Shown here piece by piece: positions 45,136-54,423 of a stretch of 64,000 bases of DNA (its first letter is position 1; the number at the start of each line of letters is the position of its first letter). This DNA comes from Epibacterium ulvae. Its GTDB lineage: Bacteria > Pseudomonadota > Alphaproteobacteria > Rhodobacterales > Rhodobacteraceae. The stretch lies in the NCBI RefSeq assembly GCF_900102795.1, contig NZ_FMWG01000002.1, forward strand, positions 434,001 to 498,000, in the 5' to 3' direction. The notes beneath the pieces are model-generated. The model ran no database searches. It saw nothing but the letters and a program-made list of their open reading frames with translations, and was not told the DNA's origin. Position numbers and translations under genes: made by a program.

Positions 45136-46017
45136 TTATTTCCAGCGACGATGAATCCAGAACCACTGATCTTTGTGGGTCTGGATTTCCTGTTCCAAAT
45201 CCCGACAAAGATGGGTGGTCATCTCCAATGCGTCTGAGTGGGGAACCGGCTCTTTCATAACGATTTCAAAGTCCAGACCATTGTCTTGCCGCACAGCGTA
45301 GATCGGAACCATCAACGCGTTGTATTTCAAGGCAAGTTCTGCGGGCACCAGAGATGTGCTTGCAGGGTGGCCCATGAAATCGATATAGGTACCGCCAATT
45401 GCATGTAGGTCCGTTACAATTGCGATTGTGCCACCCTTTTTCAGGTAACGCACCATTTCAACCATCCCCTTTTTGCCCTGTTCAAAGGTCGGCGTTCCAG
45501 TGGCGTTGAGGGATTTTACATAGTCGGCATTGAAATATGGATTGGCCATGCGCCGATACAGCGGGCCAAGGTTGTAGCCTTCCTGAATGAGCTTTGAACG
45601 CGCGGCATCATAGTTGCCAAAATGGGCCGTCACTATCATAATGGGGCGGCCTTCTGCACGCGCTTTTTTGAAAGGTTCAAAGCCCGGGCCGGTTATCTTG
45701 GCTTGTTTTGCGCGATCCCAGAACGGCTGACCTGCGAAAAATTCACCAAGGCTGCGCCCCACATTGTCACAGACTTTGCGGCAGAGGTCTTTCACCTCTT
45801 GCGCGCTCAGCTCCGGTTGGGTGAGCGCAAGATTGGTGCGGATACGTTTATGATAGCCAACCACCGGCCCGAGAAAACGCACAAGGCGGCCCATCATCGC
45901 AATACGCTGGGGGTAGGGGAGCAGGCTCAAACTTGCGGTGATCCCCCGAATAACTTGATTGCTCAGGTAGTATTTAACACGCTGACTTGTCGAGAGTTCT
46001 TCAGGAGTGATGGGCAT
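45136..46017 (-). CDS. Lysophospholipid/lipid A acyltransferase, LpxL/HtrB-like
   Basis: A 293-residue acyltransferase of the LpxL family, normally adding the secondary acyl chain to lipid A at the inner membrane. The catalytic HX4D motif is HFGNYD, and GTIAIVTDLHAIGGTYIDFMGHPAS follows. It could alternatively act on ornithine lipid. Convergent with the DUF1223 gene. Confidence 0.83.
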   Translation of the reverse strand: MPITPEELSTSQRVKYYLSNQVIRGITASLSLLPYPQRIAMMGRLVRFLGPVVGYHKRIRTNLALTQPELSAQEVKDLCRKVCDNVGRSLGEFFAGQPFWDRAKQAKITGPGFEPFKKARAEGRPIMIVTAHFGNYDAARSKLIQEGYNLGPLYRRMANPYFNADYVKSLNATGTPTFEQGKKGMVEMVRYLKKGGTIAIVTDLHAIGGTYIDFMGHPASTSLVPAELALKYNALMVPIYAVRQDNGLDFEIVMKEPVPHSDALEMTTHLCRDLEQEIQTHKDQWFWIHRRWK

Positions 46018-46120
46018 TATAGGGACCTACCGGAGTGTGAGGTTAGCCTCTTTCTATATCGCTCTCCACGCTTGGCTACAAGCTGCCTGCAAACCTGATC
46101 TGGCTTGCAGGCGTTTCTGT

Positions 46121-47266
46121 CTATTCGTCTTCTTCGTCGTCAGGGGACAGCAGCTCGATTTCACCGGAGTTCACCAGATCGCGGAGCGAGTTTACAATAT
46201 TTGACATCGCCATTTCACCGGTTTTCCGCTTTACCTTACCCTGTTCGCCCACTTCTTCGCGAATATTGGCAGCCATACGAGAGGACATATTGGCCAGCAG
46301 GAAATCACTCGCGGCGACATCTTCGTCATCTGAGGAATAGGCAATGGCTGTCACCAGATCCCCTTGCGGAACAACACGAGTGATTTTGGGGACATCAGTT
46401 GGTGCGATCCGCGTGCCCAAAAGCGAATAGGTAAAGAGGGATTTGCGTACATCCGTCGCAAACTCTTCATCCTCCGCATCCAAGGCCGTCATCACCTCTT
46501 CCCGCTTTTCAGCCGGGGACTGAGTTAAGATTGCGCCCATACGTTCACCGGGGGTATCGTCAAAGGCAACATCCGGACGGGATTCGACCTGTGCGGCAAG
46601 TGACAGACCAATGCGATCAACGGTTTCTGGTGTTACACTGCTGGTTTGACGCACGGCAAAGGTAATTTGACGGGCAATTGGACCGGGCAGCTCTCCCAGA
46701 AGTGCAGCTGCTTTGGCGGTATCCAGCTTGGAGAGCAAGACCGCAGCAACCTCGACACTTTCCGCCTGTGCAAGTTCTGCCAGATCTTCAGGCGTAAGGC
46801 TGCGCAAACGTTCCCACGGATCGCCAAATTGGCGTACACCGGCCTCTTTGCGCAGGCGGTTATGGGTGTAGCGGCTGATCTTCCCTTCCATTGCAGTCAA
46901 CGCGCCTGCAAGACCGTTGGGAAAAGATAGGCCGATATTGTCGAGCCTGTCAGCAAATTCACCTGCAACGGCATTCAGTGTATCGCGATCCACCAGGCTC
47001 ATCTGTCCCATTTGCTGGGTCAGCTCGATCTGTAGATCATCTGGCAGTTCTTCAATTGGGATATCAGCGCCTTCGTTGAGTAAAAGCCTGACGACAATGG
47101 CAGCTTTTGCCTTTCCGCTGAGATCAACAGGGGCAGCAGGCGCAAGCGGTGCTGCGTCTGCCATCGGAGCAGGGCTGGTGTCTTCCATCGGAGAGAGAGC
47201 AGGGAAATCCCCAAAGTCATCTCCCAATCCCACCATGGGGAGCGCCAATGCTGAGTCTTCTTCCAT
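46121..47266 (-). CDS. Orphan FliG-like flagellar motor switch protein
   Basis: A 381-residue protein with FliG features: an N-terminal part with KAAIVVRLLLNEGADIPIEELP, a middle domain (VAAVLLSKLDTAKAAALLGELP) and the C-terminal torque domain (DVPKITRVVPQGDLVTAIAYSS, NMSSRMAANIREEVG, VNSLRDLVNSGEIELL). A long acidic N-terminus (MEEDSALALP) is extra. No flagellar genes lie nearby. The ATG at 47266 has GAGG upstream. Confidence 0.72.
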   Translation of the reverse strand: MEEDSALALPMVGLGDDFGDFPALSPMEDTSPAPMADAAPLAPAAPVDLSGKAKAAIVVRLLLNEGADIPIEELPDDLQIELTQQMGQMSLVDRDTLNAVAGEFADRLDNIGLSFPNGLAGALTAMEGKISRYTHNRLRKEAGVRQFGDPWERLRSLTPEDLAELAQAESVEVAAVLLSKLDTAKAAALLGELPGPIARQITFAVRQTSSVTPETVDRIGLSLAAQVESRPDVAFDDTPGERMGAILTQSPAEKREEVMTALDAEDEEFATDVRKSLFTYSLLGTRIAPTDVPKITRVVPQGDLVTAIAYSSDDEDVAASDFLLANMSSRMAANIREEVGEQGKVKRKTGEMAMSNIVNSLRDLVNSGEIELLSPDDEEDE

Positions 47267-47343
47267 TCTTGAGCCTCGACCACAAAGATTCTTCTTCGGT
47301 ATGAGGCCCAAGATAACGGTTAACCCGTAAACAAAGGCTGAAG

Positions 47344-47883
47344 CTAGTAGCTATAAGTTTTCCCTGTTTCCAAAGCCTTGCGCAGCGAGGTTTCGGGCCA
47401 GCTGCCTTTACCGCCATAGGCAAGGATCTCTTGCCATTGTTCATAGGCTTCCCCCAGTTTACCCTGCGTGACAAAACCTTGCGCCATATAAGAGCGGGCT
47501 AGGATATTGCTTGGATCCTGCGCAATCGCCTGAGTGTAGAAGCGATCTGCTAGATCTTGATTGCCCAGTTTGCGATGCGTAAAGCCCCAGTACGTCAGAA
47601 CGTGGCCATCCGTTTGGTCTGAGATCGCCGCCAAAACAGCCTGTGCGTCTTCTTGGCGATCCAAATATGCCAGTTCTCGCGCCGTTTGCAGAAGCTGCTG
47701 ATCACTCATCGACGATTTTTCAGGTTTGATGCATTTTCCCGTCTCTGCATCATAAACCCGTTTGCCCCAGCATTTTTTTGTTCCATCAGATGGCTTTGGA
47801 GGCTCAAAATCATCACCGCCGGCCGCAAATACAGGTAGAGCAAATGTTGCCACTAGGGCAGTTGCAATCGCAAAAGAACGCAT
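47344..47883 (-). CDS. Secreted tetratricopeptide-repeat protein
   Basis: A 179-residue periplasmic protein with a signal peptide (AIATALVATFALPVFA), a cysteine pair (KKCWGKRVYDAETGKCIKP) and TPR-like helices (ILARSYMAQGFVTQGKLGEAY). No known function. It lies between the FliG-like gene and the purB terminator on the same strand. Confidence 0.7.
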   Translation of the reverse strand: MRSFAIATALVATFALPVFAAGGDDFEPPKPSDGTKKCWGKRVYDAETGKCIKPEKSSMSDQQLLQTARELAYLDRQEDAQAVLAAISDQTDGHVLTYWGFTHRKLGNQDLADRFYTQAIAQDPSNILARSYMAQGFVTQGKLGEAYEQWQEILAYGGKGSWPETSLRKALETGKTYSY

Positions 47884-47990
47884 AACAGGGTCTCCAAGTT
47901 GTCCGTTTTATCAAAGCATACTCATAAAACACATCAGGCGCGTATTTTATGCGATCACAAAGGTGTTTTTTTAGGTTTCATGCCACAAAC

Positions 47991-48021
47991 AAAAAGGCCT
48001 CCGCAGGAACGGAGGCCTTTT
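47991..48021 (-). terminator. Terminator of purB
   Basis: AAAAGGCCTCCG pairs with CGGAGGCCTTTT around CAGGAA (12-bp perfect stem, T-rich end), just past purB. Confidence 0.9.
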
Positions 48022-48042
48022 CTGTTTAATCAGGTCTATAGA

Positions 48043-49347
48043 TTATTCACCAAAGACCCGTTTGAAAATCGTATCCACATGTTTGGTGTGATAGCCCATG
48101 TCGAATTTTTCGTTGATTGCCTCTTCACCAAGAGCCGCAACGACATCTGCATCTGCCAGCAGAAGTTCGCGGAAATCAACACGGTCTTCCCAGACTTTCA
48201 ATGCGTTGCGTTGTACCATGGAATATGCGTCTTCACGGCTAACACCTGCCTGGGTGAGGGCCAGCAGTACACGCTGTGACATCACAAGGCCGGGGAATTT
48301 GTTCATATTGTCCAGCATGTTTTCGGGGAAGACCAGCATTTTGTCGATCACGCCTGTCAATCGCGCCAGCGCAAAATCAAGAGTCACACAGGCATCTGGG
48401 CCGATCGCACGTTCAACAGAAGAGTGTGAAATATCGCGTTCATGCCATAGCGCAACATTTTCCATCGCCGGGATGACGGACATGCGCACCAGACGCGCAA
48501 GACCCGTGAGATTTTCGGTCAAAACTGGGTTTTTCTTGTGCGGCATCGCGGAAGAGCCTTTTTGGCCCATCGAGAAGAATTCGGCGCCTTCCAGCACTTC
48601 GGTGCGCTGCATGTGGCGAATTTCGACGGCGACATTTTCAATCGACGACGCAATAACACCCAAGGTGGCAAAGAACATCGCATGGCGGTCGCGCGGGATC
48701 ACTTGGGTTGAGATCGGCTCAGCCGCAAGGCCCAGCTGTTCGCAGACATGCTCTTCGACGCGAGGATCGATATTGGCAAATGTCCCAACCGCACCGGAAA
48801 TTGCGCCGGTGGCAATTTCTTCACGTGCCAGTTTGAGGCGCGCCATGTTGCGGTCCATTTCCGCATAAAACCGCGCAAAGGTCAGACCCATAGTGGTGGG
48901 TTCCGCATGAATACCGTGTGAGCGACCAACACGCACAGTGTCTTTGTGCTCGATCGCACGCTTTTTCAGAGCCGCCAGCAGGCCTTCCATATCCTTGATC
49001 AAAATATCAGCAGAGCGCACCAATTGTACGTTCAGGCAGGTGTCCAGAACATCTGATGATGTCATGCCCTGATGTACAAAACGCGCTTCTTCGCTGCCCA
49101 CGTGTTCGGCAAGGTGCGTTAGGAAGGCGATGACGTCATGTTTGGTGACAGCTTCGATTTCGTCAATGCGCGCGACGTCAAATTCGACATCTTTTGCTTT
49201 CCAGACCGCATCTGCATTTTCGCGTGGGATGACGCCCAGATTGGCCATTGCTTCGCAGGCGTGCGCCTCGATCTCGTACCAGATCTTAAATTTGCTCTCT
49301 GGTGACCAGATGGCGACCATGTCGGGGCGAGAATAACGAGGGATCAT
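48043..49347 (-). CDS. purB: Adenylosuccinate lyase
   Basis: Enzyme of purine synthesis acting at two steps. The 434-residue protein has MIPRYSRPDM at its start, the fumarase-superfamily signature GSSAMPHKKNPV with its catalytic lysine region, and TSSDVLDTCLNVQL. I use the ATG at 49347, as the family starts there; the frame opens earlier at 49461. Core function. Confidence 0.96.
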   Translation of the reverse strand: MIPRYSRPDMVAIWSPESKFKIWYEIEAHACEAMANLGVIPRENADAVWKAKDVEFDVARIDEIEAVTKHDVIAFLTHLAEHVGSEEARFVHQGMTSSDVLDTCLNVQLVRSADILIKDMEGLLAALKKRAIEHKDTVRVGRSHGIHAEPTTMGLTFARFYAEMDRNMARLKLAREEIATGAISGAVGTFANIDPRVEEHVCEQLGLAAEPISTQVIPRDRHAMFFATLGVIASSIENVAVEIRHMQRTEVLEGAEFFSMGQKGSSAMPHKKNPVLTENLTGLARLVRMSVIPAMENVALWHERDISHSSVERAIGPDACVTLDFALARLTGVIDKMLVFPENMLDNMNKFPGLVMSQRVLLALTQAGVSREDAYSMVQRNALKVWEDRVDFRELLLADADVVAALGEEAINEKFDMGYHTKHVDTIFKRVFGE

Positions 49348-49433
49348 GGGCGAAAGCACCTTTATGTGATTGTCCAGCAGATGCCAGCCTCTTAGAGCAG
49401 AGGAGGACATTGAGCAAGTCTGGGAGGCTGAAG

Positions 49434-49817
49434 ATGTATATGACCTATGTGAAAACAACAAAGCTCCGTTGGATCGCGTTGAAGGCTGCCACTGTGGTCA
49501 GCCTTTTTGCTGCAGGAACCGCCTTGGCAGACAGCGCGTGGGAGAGATTGGATGCCAACGCCATTAAGATTGCCCTGACAGGGCGTGCGCTCGTTTATGA
49601 AAACGGTGCGGAGCAAAGCTTTGATGTGAGTGGTCAGACCAGCTATATTTCGGATCGGCCAAGCCTTGGATATTGGTCAATTCGGGGTGATCACTACTGT
49701 TCGGTCTGGCCCCCTTCGGATCTGTGGGCGTGTTATCAGATCGAAGTCCAAGGGGAGATGCTGCGCTTCATCGGCAAGCGGGGAGACGTGACGGTTGGTA
49801 AGTACAAAGGAGAATAG
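49434..49817 (+). CDS. Conserved small secreted protein
   Basis: A 127-residue protein with a signal peptide (WIALKAATVVSLFAAGTALA) and a conserved-looking core IKIALTGRALVYENG, SDRPSLGYWSIRGDHYC and WPPSDLWACYQIEV, a pattern I have seen in Rhodobacterales proteins of unknown function. GGGAGG lies six bases before ATG 49434. No role known. Confidence 0.68.
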   Translation: MYMTYVKTTKLRWIALKAATVVSLFAAGTALADSAWERLDANAIKIALTGRALVYENGAEQSFDVSGQTSYISDRPSLGYWSIRGDHYCSVWPPSDLWACYQIEVQGEMLRFIGKRGDVTVGKYKGE

Positions 49818-49826
49818 CCAATAAGT

Positions 49827-49853
49827 GGCCTCCCGCTGGGATTGCGGAAGGCC
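49827..49853. terminator. Hairpin between convergent genes
   Basis: GGCCTCCCGC and GCGGAAGGCC form a 10-bp stem with one mismatch around 7 bases, then TTT. Located between the convergent secreted-protein and hydrolase-OsmC genes. Confidence 0.5.
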
Positions 49854-49864
49854 TTTGGGCGGGA

Positions 49865-51097
49865 TTAATCTTCAAATCCAGCAGAATCTTTTAGTTCGGT
49901 CACAACGTTTGCGCTTGCTTCCAGTGTCCGGTGTACAGGGCATTTGTCAGCAATCTCCAGCAGACGTGCGCGCTGCTCTTCGTCCAATGCGCCAGACAGA
50001 TGTAATGTACGCGTGAATTGATCAAGCTTTGTTGAGCCTTCGGGGCCTGCATCATGTGCGTGTACTTTGTTGTGGCTGACCTCAACACTGACATCATCCA
50101 GAGGCCAGTTCTTACGACGCGCATACATGCGTACCGTCATCGCTGTACAGGCGCCCAGACCGGCTGAGACAAAACCATAAGGCGTCATGCCTTTGTTGGT
50201 TCCACCGTAGGCAAGGGGTTCATCTGCGATGGTGTGGTGATGAGGGCCGGATTGGATATGCTGCATAAAGCCGGTCGGGTCCGCCTCGGTAACGCGCAAG
50301 ACACCTTCTGGTGCGCCAGGTGGGGGCGCGGGCGGTGTCAGATCCACATAGCGCGCGGCCCAGGCTGAAATAACTTCTGCCGCATATTCCGCATCAGAGG
50401 CGCGCGTGATCAGATGATCGGCGTCATCCAAAGTGACAAAGCTTTTGGGGTGTTTCGCCATACCAAAAATTTCTGCCGCGTTATCAATGCTGACGGTTGC
50501 ATCCAAAGGCGCGTGCATGATCAAAAGGGCTGCATCCAGATTGGGCACAGCTTCTTTCAAATGCGTGCCGCAAATGTCATCTACAAACTCTTTGCTGATC
50601 ACAAAAGGGCGCCCGCCCAAGCAGACTTCTGCCTGACCTTTTTCTTTGATTTCAGGGAGTGCCTTTTCGAAATGATGCGCAACATGGCCGGGATCTGAGG
50701 GCGTACCAAGCGTAACGACGCCTTTCACAGAGGGCAGGTTTTGTTTTGCACGCAAGACAGCAGCGCCCCCCAAAGAGTGACCAATCAGGAGGCTGGGTTC
50801 CATGTCACGGCTGCGCAAATATGCAGCTGCAGCAACAAGGTCTTGGACATTGGTGGTAAAGCTGGTGTCTGCAAAGTCGCCACATGATTGACCAAGCCCG
50901 GTGAAGTCAAACCGTAAAACTGCGATGCCCATCGCCGCAAGACGAGACGAGATGCGGCGTGCAGCAGCGTTGTCTTTGGACCCCGTGAAATAGTGAGCAA
51001 AAAGTGCTGTTGCAAGAACGGGACCTTCGGGAAGGTCAAGACGGGCTGCAAGGTTGAGACCCGCATGGCCGGGAAAAGAGATACGTTCCGTTGGCAT
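49865..51097 (-). CDS. Fused alpha/beta hydrolase-OsmC protein
   Basis: A 410-residue bifunctional protein. Residues 1-250 are an alpha/beta hydrolase with the nucleophile elbow GHSLGG (Ser108), followed by an OsmC-type domain with GACTAMTVRMYARRK and CPVHRTLE holding two redox cysteines. OsmC modules reduce organic hydroperoxides. The joined architecture is known in alphaproteobacteria. It is divergent from the NUDIX gene. Confidence 0.88.
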   Translation of the reverse strand: MPTERISFPGHAGLNLAARLDLPEGPVLATALFAHYFTGSKDNAAARRISSRLAAMGIAVLRFDFTGLGQSCGDFADTSFTTNVQDLVAAAAYLRSRDMEPSLLIGHSLGGAAVLRAKQNLPSVKGVVTLGTPSDPGHVAHHFEKALPEIKEKGQAEVCLGGRPFVISKEFVDDICGTHLKEAVPNLDAALLIMHAPLDATVSIDNAAEIFGMAKHPKSFVTLDDADHLITRASDAEYAAEVISAWAARYVDLTPPAPPPGAPEGVLRVTEADPTGFMQHIQSGPHHHTIADEPLAYGGTNKGMTPYGFVSAGLGACTAMTVRMYARRKNWPLDDVSVEVSHNKVHAHDAGPEGSTKLDQFTRTLHLSGALDEEQRARLLEIADKCPVHRTLEASANVVTELKDSAGFED

Positions 51098-51202
51098 AGA
51101 GTGCCCCTTGTAATCTATTGCGGTAAGCGGTTGAAAAGATGTGGTTGCTTAGACAGCCTATCAAGGTTTGCTACATTTTGTCACGCAGAGGTGAGGTGTT
51201 TG

Positions 51203-51775
51203 GTGGAAGACGATCTAAAACGACAACTGCCGGGAATAGGTACATATAATCTAAAGACGACGTTTGATATGGAAATCTGTACGCGCTTTATGGGGTTTTT
51301 GGACGCCGAGCCGCGCGCGTTTGAACGTGACCCATCACATGATCATGTCACAGCATCAGCTTTTGTGGTGTCAAAGGATCTCACTTCGGTTGTGTTGACG
51401 CATCATGTTAAACTGGACAAATGGCTGCAGCTTGGGGGCCATTGTGACGGTCTTGTAGATGCGGCTTTTGTCGCGCAAAAGGAAGCTTATGAAGAAAGCG
51501 GGCTGAGCCGGATCCGTCTGCTGACAGAAGACGTGATTGATCTCGACGTCCATGAAATTCCTGCGCGAGGTGCTGATCCTGCACATCTTCATTTTGATGT
51601 GCGTTACCTATTTCAGGCTGAGCAGGGACGTCTTTGCTCCAGTGCAGAGAGCAACGATCTGGCATGGGTGCCCCTTGAGGCGCTGGAAGAGTATTCTGAC
51701 GAACCTTCGTTGCTGCGTCTGCGCGATAAAGCCATTGATATAATAGGGGAATTGTCGCTTAGCGGAGGAGCCTAA
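51203..51775 (+). CDS. NUDIX hydrolase
   Basis: A 190-residue NUDIX enzyme that cleaves nucleoside-diphosphate-linked compounds. The Nudix box (about 78-101) reads GGHCDG...KEAYEESGL. The likely start is GTG 51203 after GAGGTGAGG; the open frame continues upstream without a start that makes sense. Substrate unknown. Confidence 0.8.
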   Translation: MEDDLKRQLPGIGTYNLKTTFDMEICTRFMGFLDAEPRAFERDPSHDHVTASAFVVSKDLTSVVLTHHVKLDKWLQLGGHCDGLVDAAFVAQKEAYEESGLSRIRLLTEDVIDLDVHEIPARGADPAHLHFDVRYLFQAEQGRLCSSAESNDLAWVPLEALEEYSDEPSLLRLRDKAIDIIGELSLSGGA

Positions 51776-51791
51776 CGGCTCCACAGGTTGA

Positions 51792-51821
51792 GCCTTGTCT
51801 CTCTGGCAGGAGAGACAAGGC
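51792..51821. terminator. Long hairpin between convergent NUDIX and unknown genes
   Basis: GCCTTGTCTCTC and GAGAGACAAGGC make a perfect 12-bp stem with a 6-base loop. No T-run follows; it lies between convergent genes. Confidence 0.55.
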
Positions 51822-51849
51822 GGTTGGCACACGATGAAACCGTGTGCTT

Positions 51850-52752
51850 TTAGGGCAATGCGGGCAAAAGACTGAGCGCGGCGCGCACCATGCCTGCACT
51901 GTCCAGATACAGCGCCAACGTGAGCAGAACGAGGAGCTGTAAAGAAAACCGTAAATCACTGCCGCGAATAAGATTGACCGCGCCGGCCAGAATGGCTGCG
52001 GGTGCTGAAACCGTTGCCATGATAGCGGTCAGAGCAAATGTGGCGACATGCTGGGGCAGTTTGTCCAGAACATATTGTTTCCAGCTGCCTGATCCGACGT
52101 TTTGTGCCTGATCCATTGCCGCGGTTTTCAGACGCAGATCACATTGCAGAGCAAGTTGTTCTGCGGTTTGATCAATGGGAGCAAAGCGAGACGCTCTTTG
52201 GGTTGGCGCGGGTTTTGCGCTGATTTTTCCAAAGGTTGTCGCGCGATACAACGGTGCATCGCGATGAAACAGACGTCCCGCTGTGTTTGATGCTGAAACT
52301 GGCGTGGGCTCAACGGTGTCTTGTTTTGTAAAAGGTGTTTCAAAAACACTCAGGAATTGATCGGCGGTCAGTTCGGTTGGCCAATCCAACCAGTGCACGC
52401 TTCGGATAGGCAAGGTTACAGCGAGCGCATGCAACAGGCAGGCCAGCAAGGTCTCTGAAAGTTCTTGATCATTATACATTGGATAAAGTGGCGTCAAACG
52501 CAGCTCTAGCGTGTCGCCAAGCGTATGTGGTGAGCGCCAGCCATGGGTAAGTTTGCGCCGCCGCCGCAGTTCCAGACAATATTCGTCGGTATCAAGAACC
52601 AGAGTGTGACCGGTAGGATTTTCAGAGCTTAAAATATCGTGGCCGTAGACCTCAAGCGTGTCAACGATCAAAGGAGCTGCTGCATCCAGAAGACCCAGGA
52701 CTTCTCCTTCGAAGCCAAGTTTTGCTTTTAATGTTGCGCTCTGTTCCATCAT
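51850..52752 (-). CDS. Unknown protein with two C-terminal membrane helices
   Basis: A 300-residue protein I do not recognise. The N-terminal two-thirds are soluble (GLLDAAAPLIVDTLEVYG), and the C-terminus has two hydrophobic segments (ATFALTAIMATVSAPAAILAG and SLQLLVLLTLALYLD). AGGA precedes the ATG. Single, next to a 338-base non-coding gap. Confidence 0.6.
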   Translation of the reverse strand: MMEQSATLKAKLGFEGEVLGLLDAAAPLIVDTLEVYGHDILSSENPTGHTLVLDTDEYCLELRRRRKLTHGWRSPHTLGDTLELRLTPLYPMYNDQELSETLLACLLHALAVTLPIRSVHWLDWPTELTADQFLSVFETPFTKQDTVEPTPVSASNTAGRLFHRDAPLYRATTFGKISAKPAPTQRASRFAPIDQTAEQLALQCDLRLKTAAMDQAQNVGSGSWKQYVLDKLPQHVATFALTAIMATVSAPAAILAGAVNLIRGSDLRFSLQLLVLLTLALYLDSAGMVRAALSLLPALP

Positions 52753-53090
52753 CGAAATCCTGTTTTTAGGGGCCGATGAGGAAACAATAAAATTTGAAAG
52801 AGTATAAATTTAGGCGGTGATCTATTTTATTCAAAAAATGTAAACCGCCCTGCTATCAAATTGTGGCACCCTTTATAATTTATAAAAATCAATGATTTGG
52901 CGTATATTTTTGAAAGTAAATTGTTTAGAATAAGGCATCGAGACGGCATCGCAGGAACACATTTGTGCCGCAGCTCGCACAATCTTTACGAGGTAAGGGA
53001 ATTGTTAACCATTCCAGGCCGCCACGAAAAGGATCTGCGATCACTGATTGTTTCCTTGGCGCTGGTTCTGTGCCCGCTTTTGACTGGGGA
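52753..53090. other. 338-base intergenic region with AT-rich half
   Basis: The part near 52,780-52,920 is very AT-rich and probably holds the promoter of the 300-residue leftward gene. Two small opposite frames exist here, but neither has gene-like features. A TTAACCAT (53005-53012) resembles a CtrA half-site; a full site is not seen. Confidence 0.35.
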
Positions 53091-54344
53091 TCAGTTGTGA
53101 AATGCGTGTTGCGCACTGAGGGCAAGCCCATCTGCAACAGCTGTCATTGCATTGTCGCGATGCAGGCGAGCGTTGGGACAGAGGTTCTGCATCTCCTGTT
53201 CAATCACCTGAAGAAGAGATGAGCCGCCGACCAGTACAATCCGGTTGACCTTCGCCGCAGTGACATCTGCCAGCTGTAGCGTTTCAGCGGCACAGGTGCG
53301 GACCTCAGAAACAGTTGCAGCAAGTGATGTTTGCATTAGGTCTGAGCTAAGCGGGGTGCCCAATCCACGCTTAAGCATGCGCAGATCGACACGGGCTTCA
53401 GCTTGGCTGTTGGCGGTGATCTTGCCGCGCTCAACCGCGAAAGCGACATCGTGGCCCAGCTCATGTTCCAAAACGTCAACCAGAAGATCCAATTTTTCGC
53501 GCTCAACCGCATGCGCCGCAAGATCAGCGGCTTTGCGCCGCGTCTCACCTGTATAAAGAAAAGGGATCATTTGCCAGGTTGCGAGATCGTTGAAGATCTG
53601 ATTTGGGGCCGCCAAGGTCCCGCCGCCAAATGCGTTTTTGATGTCGCTGCCACGACCAAGCAGAGGCATCACGTGATCGATACTGATTTGCCGGTCAAAA
53701 TCGGTTCCGCCGATGCGCACACCATTAGAGGCCAAAATCTCAGTGTGGCCGTTCACATCTTGTGAGAAAACGGTGAAATCCGATGTCCCGCCGCCGATAT
53801 CAACAATAAGGCCCACCCCCGGTTCTGGCGGCGCTGCGCGCAGGGCGGCTTCTGGCTCGTTCAGGAATTTTACATCCGTAAAACCCGCTTCCAGATAGCA
53901 GGCGCGCAGATCTTCTTCGGCCTTGGTGTTGCGCGCGGCGTCTTTGGAATGAAATTTGACCGGCCGCCCGGATAAAGCGTGGGTAAACACCATCCGCGTC
54001 TGGGCTTCGGCCTGAGATTTTACCGCTGCTAGAAACCGCGCAATGATCGAAGCAAAGCTTAGCCGTTCGCCCCCCAAACGACGTTCTTCATAAAGGAGGG
54101 GCGTGCCCAAAAGGCTTTTGAGCGCCCGCATGAAACGGCCTTCTTCGCCGTCGATCAGAGCGCGGGTGGCGCTGCGCCCAATCCGCATACCGCGCTGGCC
54201 TTCTTCAAAAAAGACTGCGGTTGGTAGCGTGGTTTCTCCCGGTTCCAGTTCAATCAGGTAGGGACGCCCTGCAACGGCAAGGCCCGCAGCGGAATTTGAA
54301 GTGCCAAAATCGATGCCAAGGGTTGTTGGGGACTGATTTGACAT
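53091..54344 (-). CDS. Hsp70-family protein, YegD-like
   Basis: A 417-residue actin-like ATPase of the Hsp70 superfamily without a normal substrate-binding domain. The ATP motifs are GIDFGTSNS (10-18), DIGGGTSDF (182-190) and IVLVGGSSLLQ near 370. E. coli YegD has this shape. The role is unknown; it may act on a specific client. It is downstream of an MFS gene on the same strand. Confidence 0.82.
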   Translation of the reverse strand: MSNQSPTTLGIDFGTSNSAAGLAVAGRPYLIELEPGETTLPTAVFFEEGQRGMRIGRSATRALIDGEEGRFMRALKSLLGTPLLYEERRLGGERLSFASIIARFLAAVKSQAEAQTRMVFTHALSGRPVKFHSKDAARNTKAEEDLRACYLEAGFTDVKFLNEPEAALRAAPPEPGVGLIVDIGGGTSDFTVFSQDVNGHTEILASNGVRIGGTDFDRQISIDHVMPLLGRGSDIKNAFGGGTLAAPNQIFNDLATWQMIPFLYTGETRRKAADLAAHAVEREKLDLLVDVLEHELGHDVAFAVERGKITANSQAEARVDLRMLKRGLGTPLSSDLMQTSLAATVSEVRTCAAETLQLADVTAAKVNRIVLVGGSSLLQVIEQEMQNLCPNARLHRDNAMTAVADGLALSAQHAFHN

Positions 54345-54423
54345 GTGTGCGCTCCAAAAGATGGGAGAAGGCGTCTAGCGCATTTGCCCCATTTCGGCAA
54401 GGTTTGGATTTTCGTCCTTATCT

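Noticed and set aside
52897-53137. Small opposite frames in the 338-base gap
   Set aside because: No ribosome binding sites, no recognisable motifs, and they overlap each other on opposite strands.
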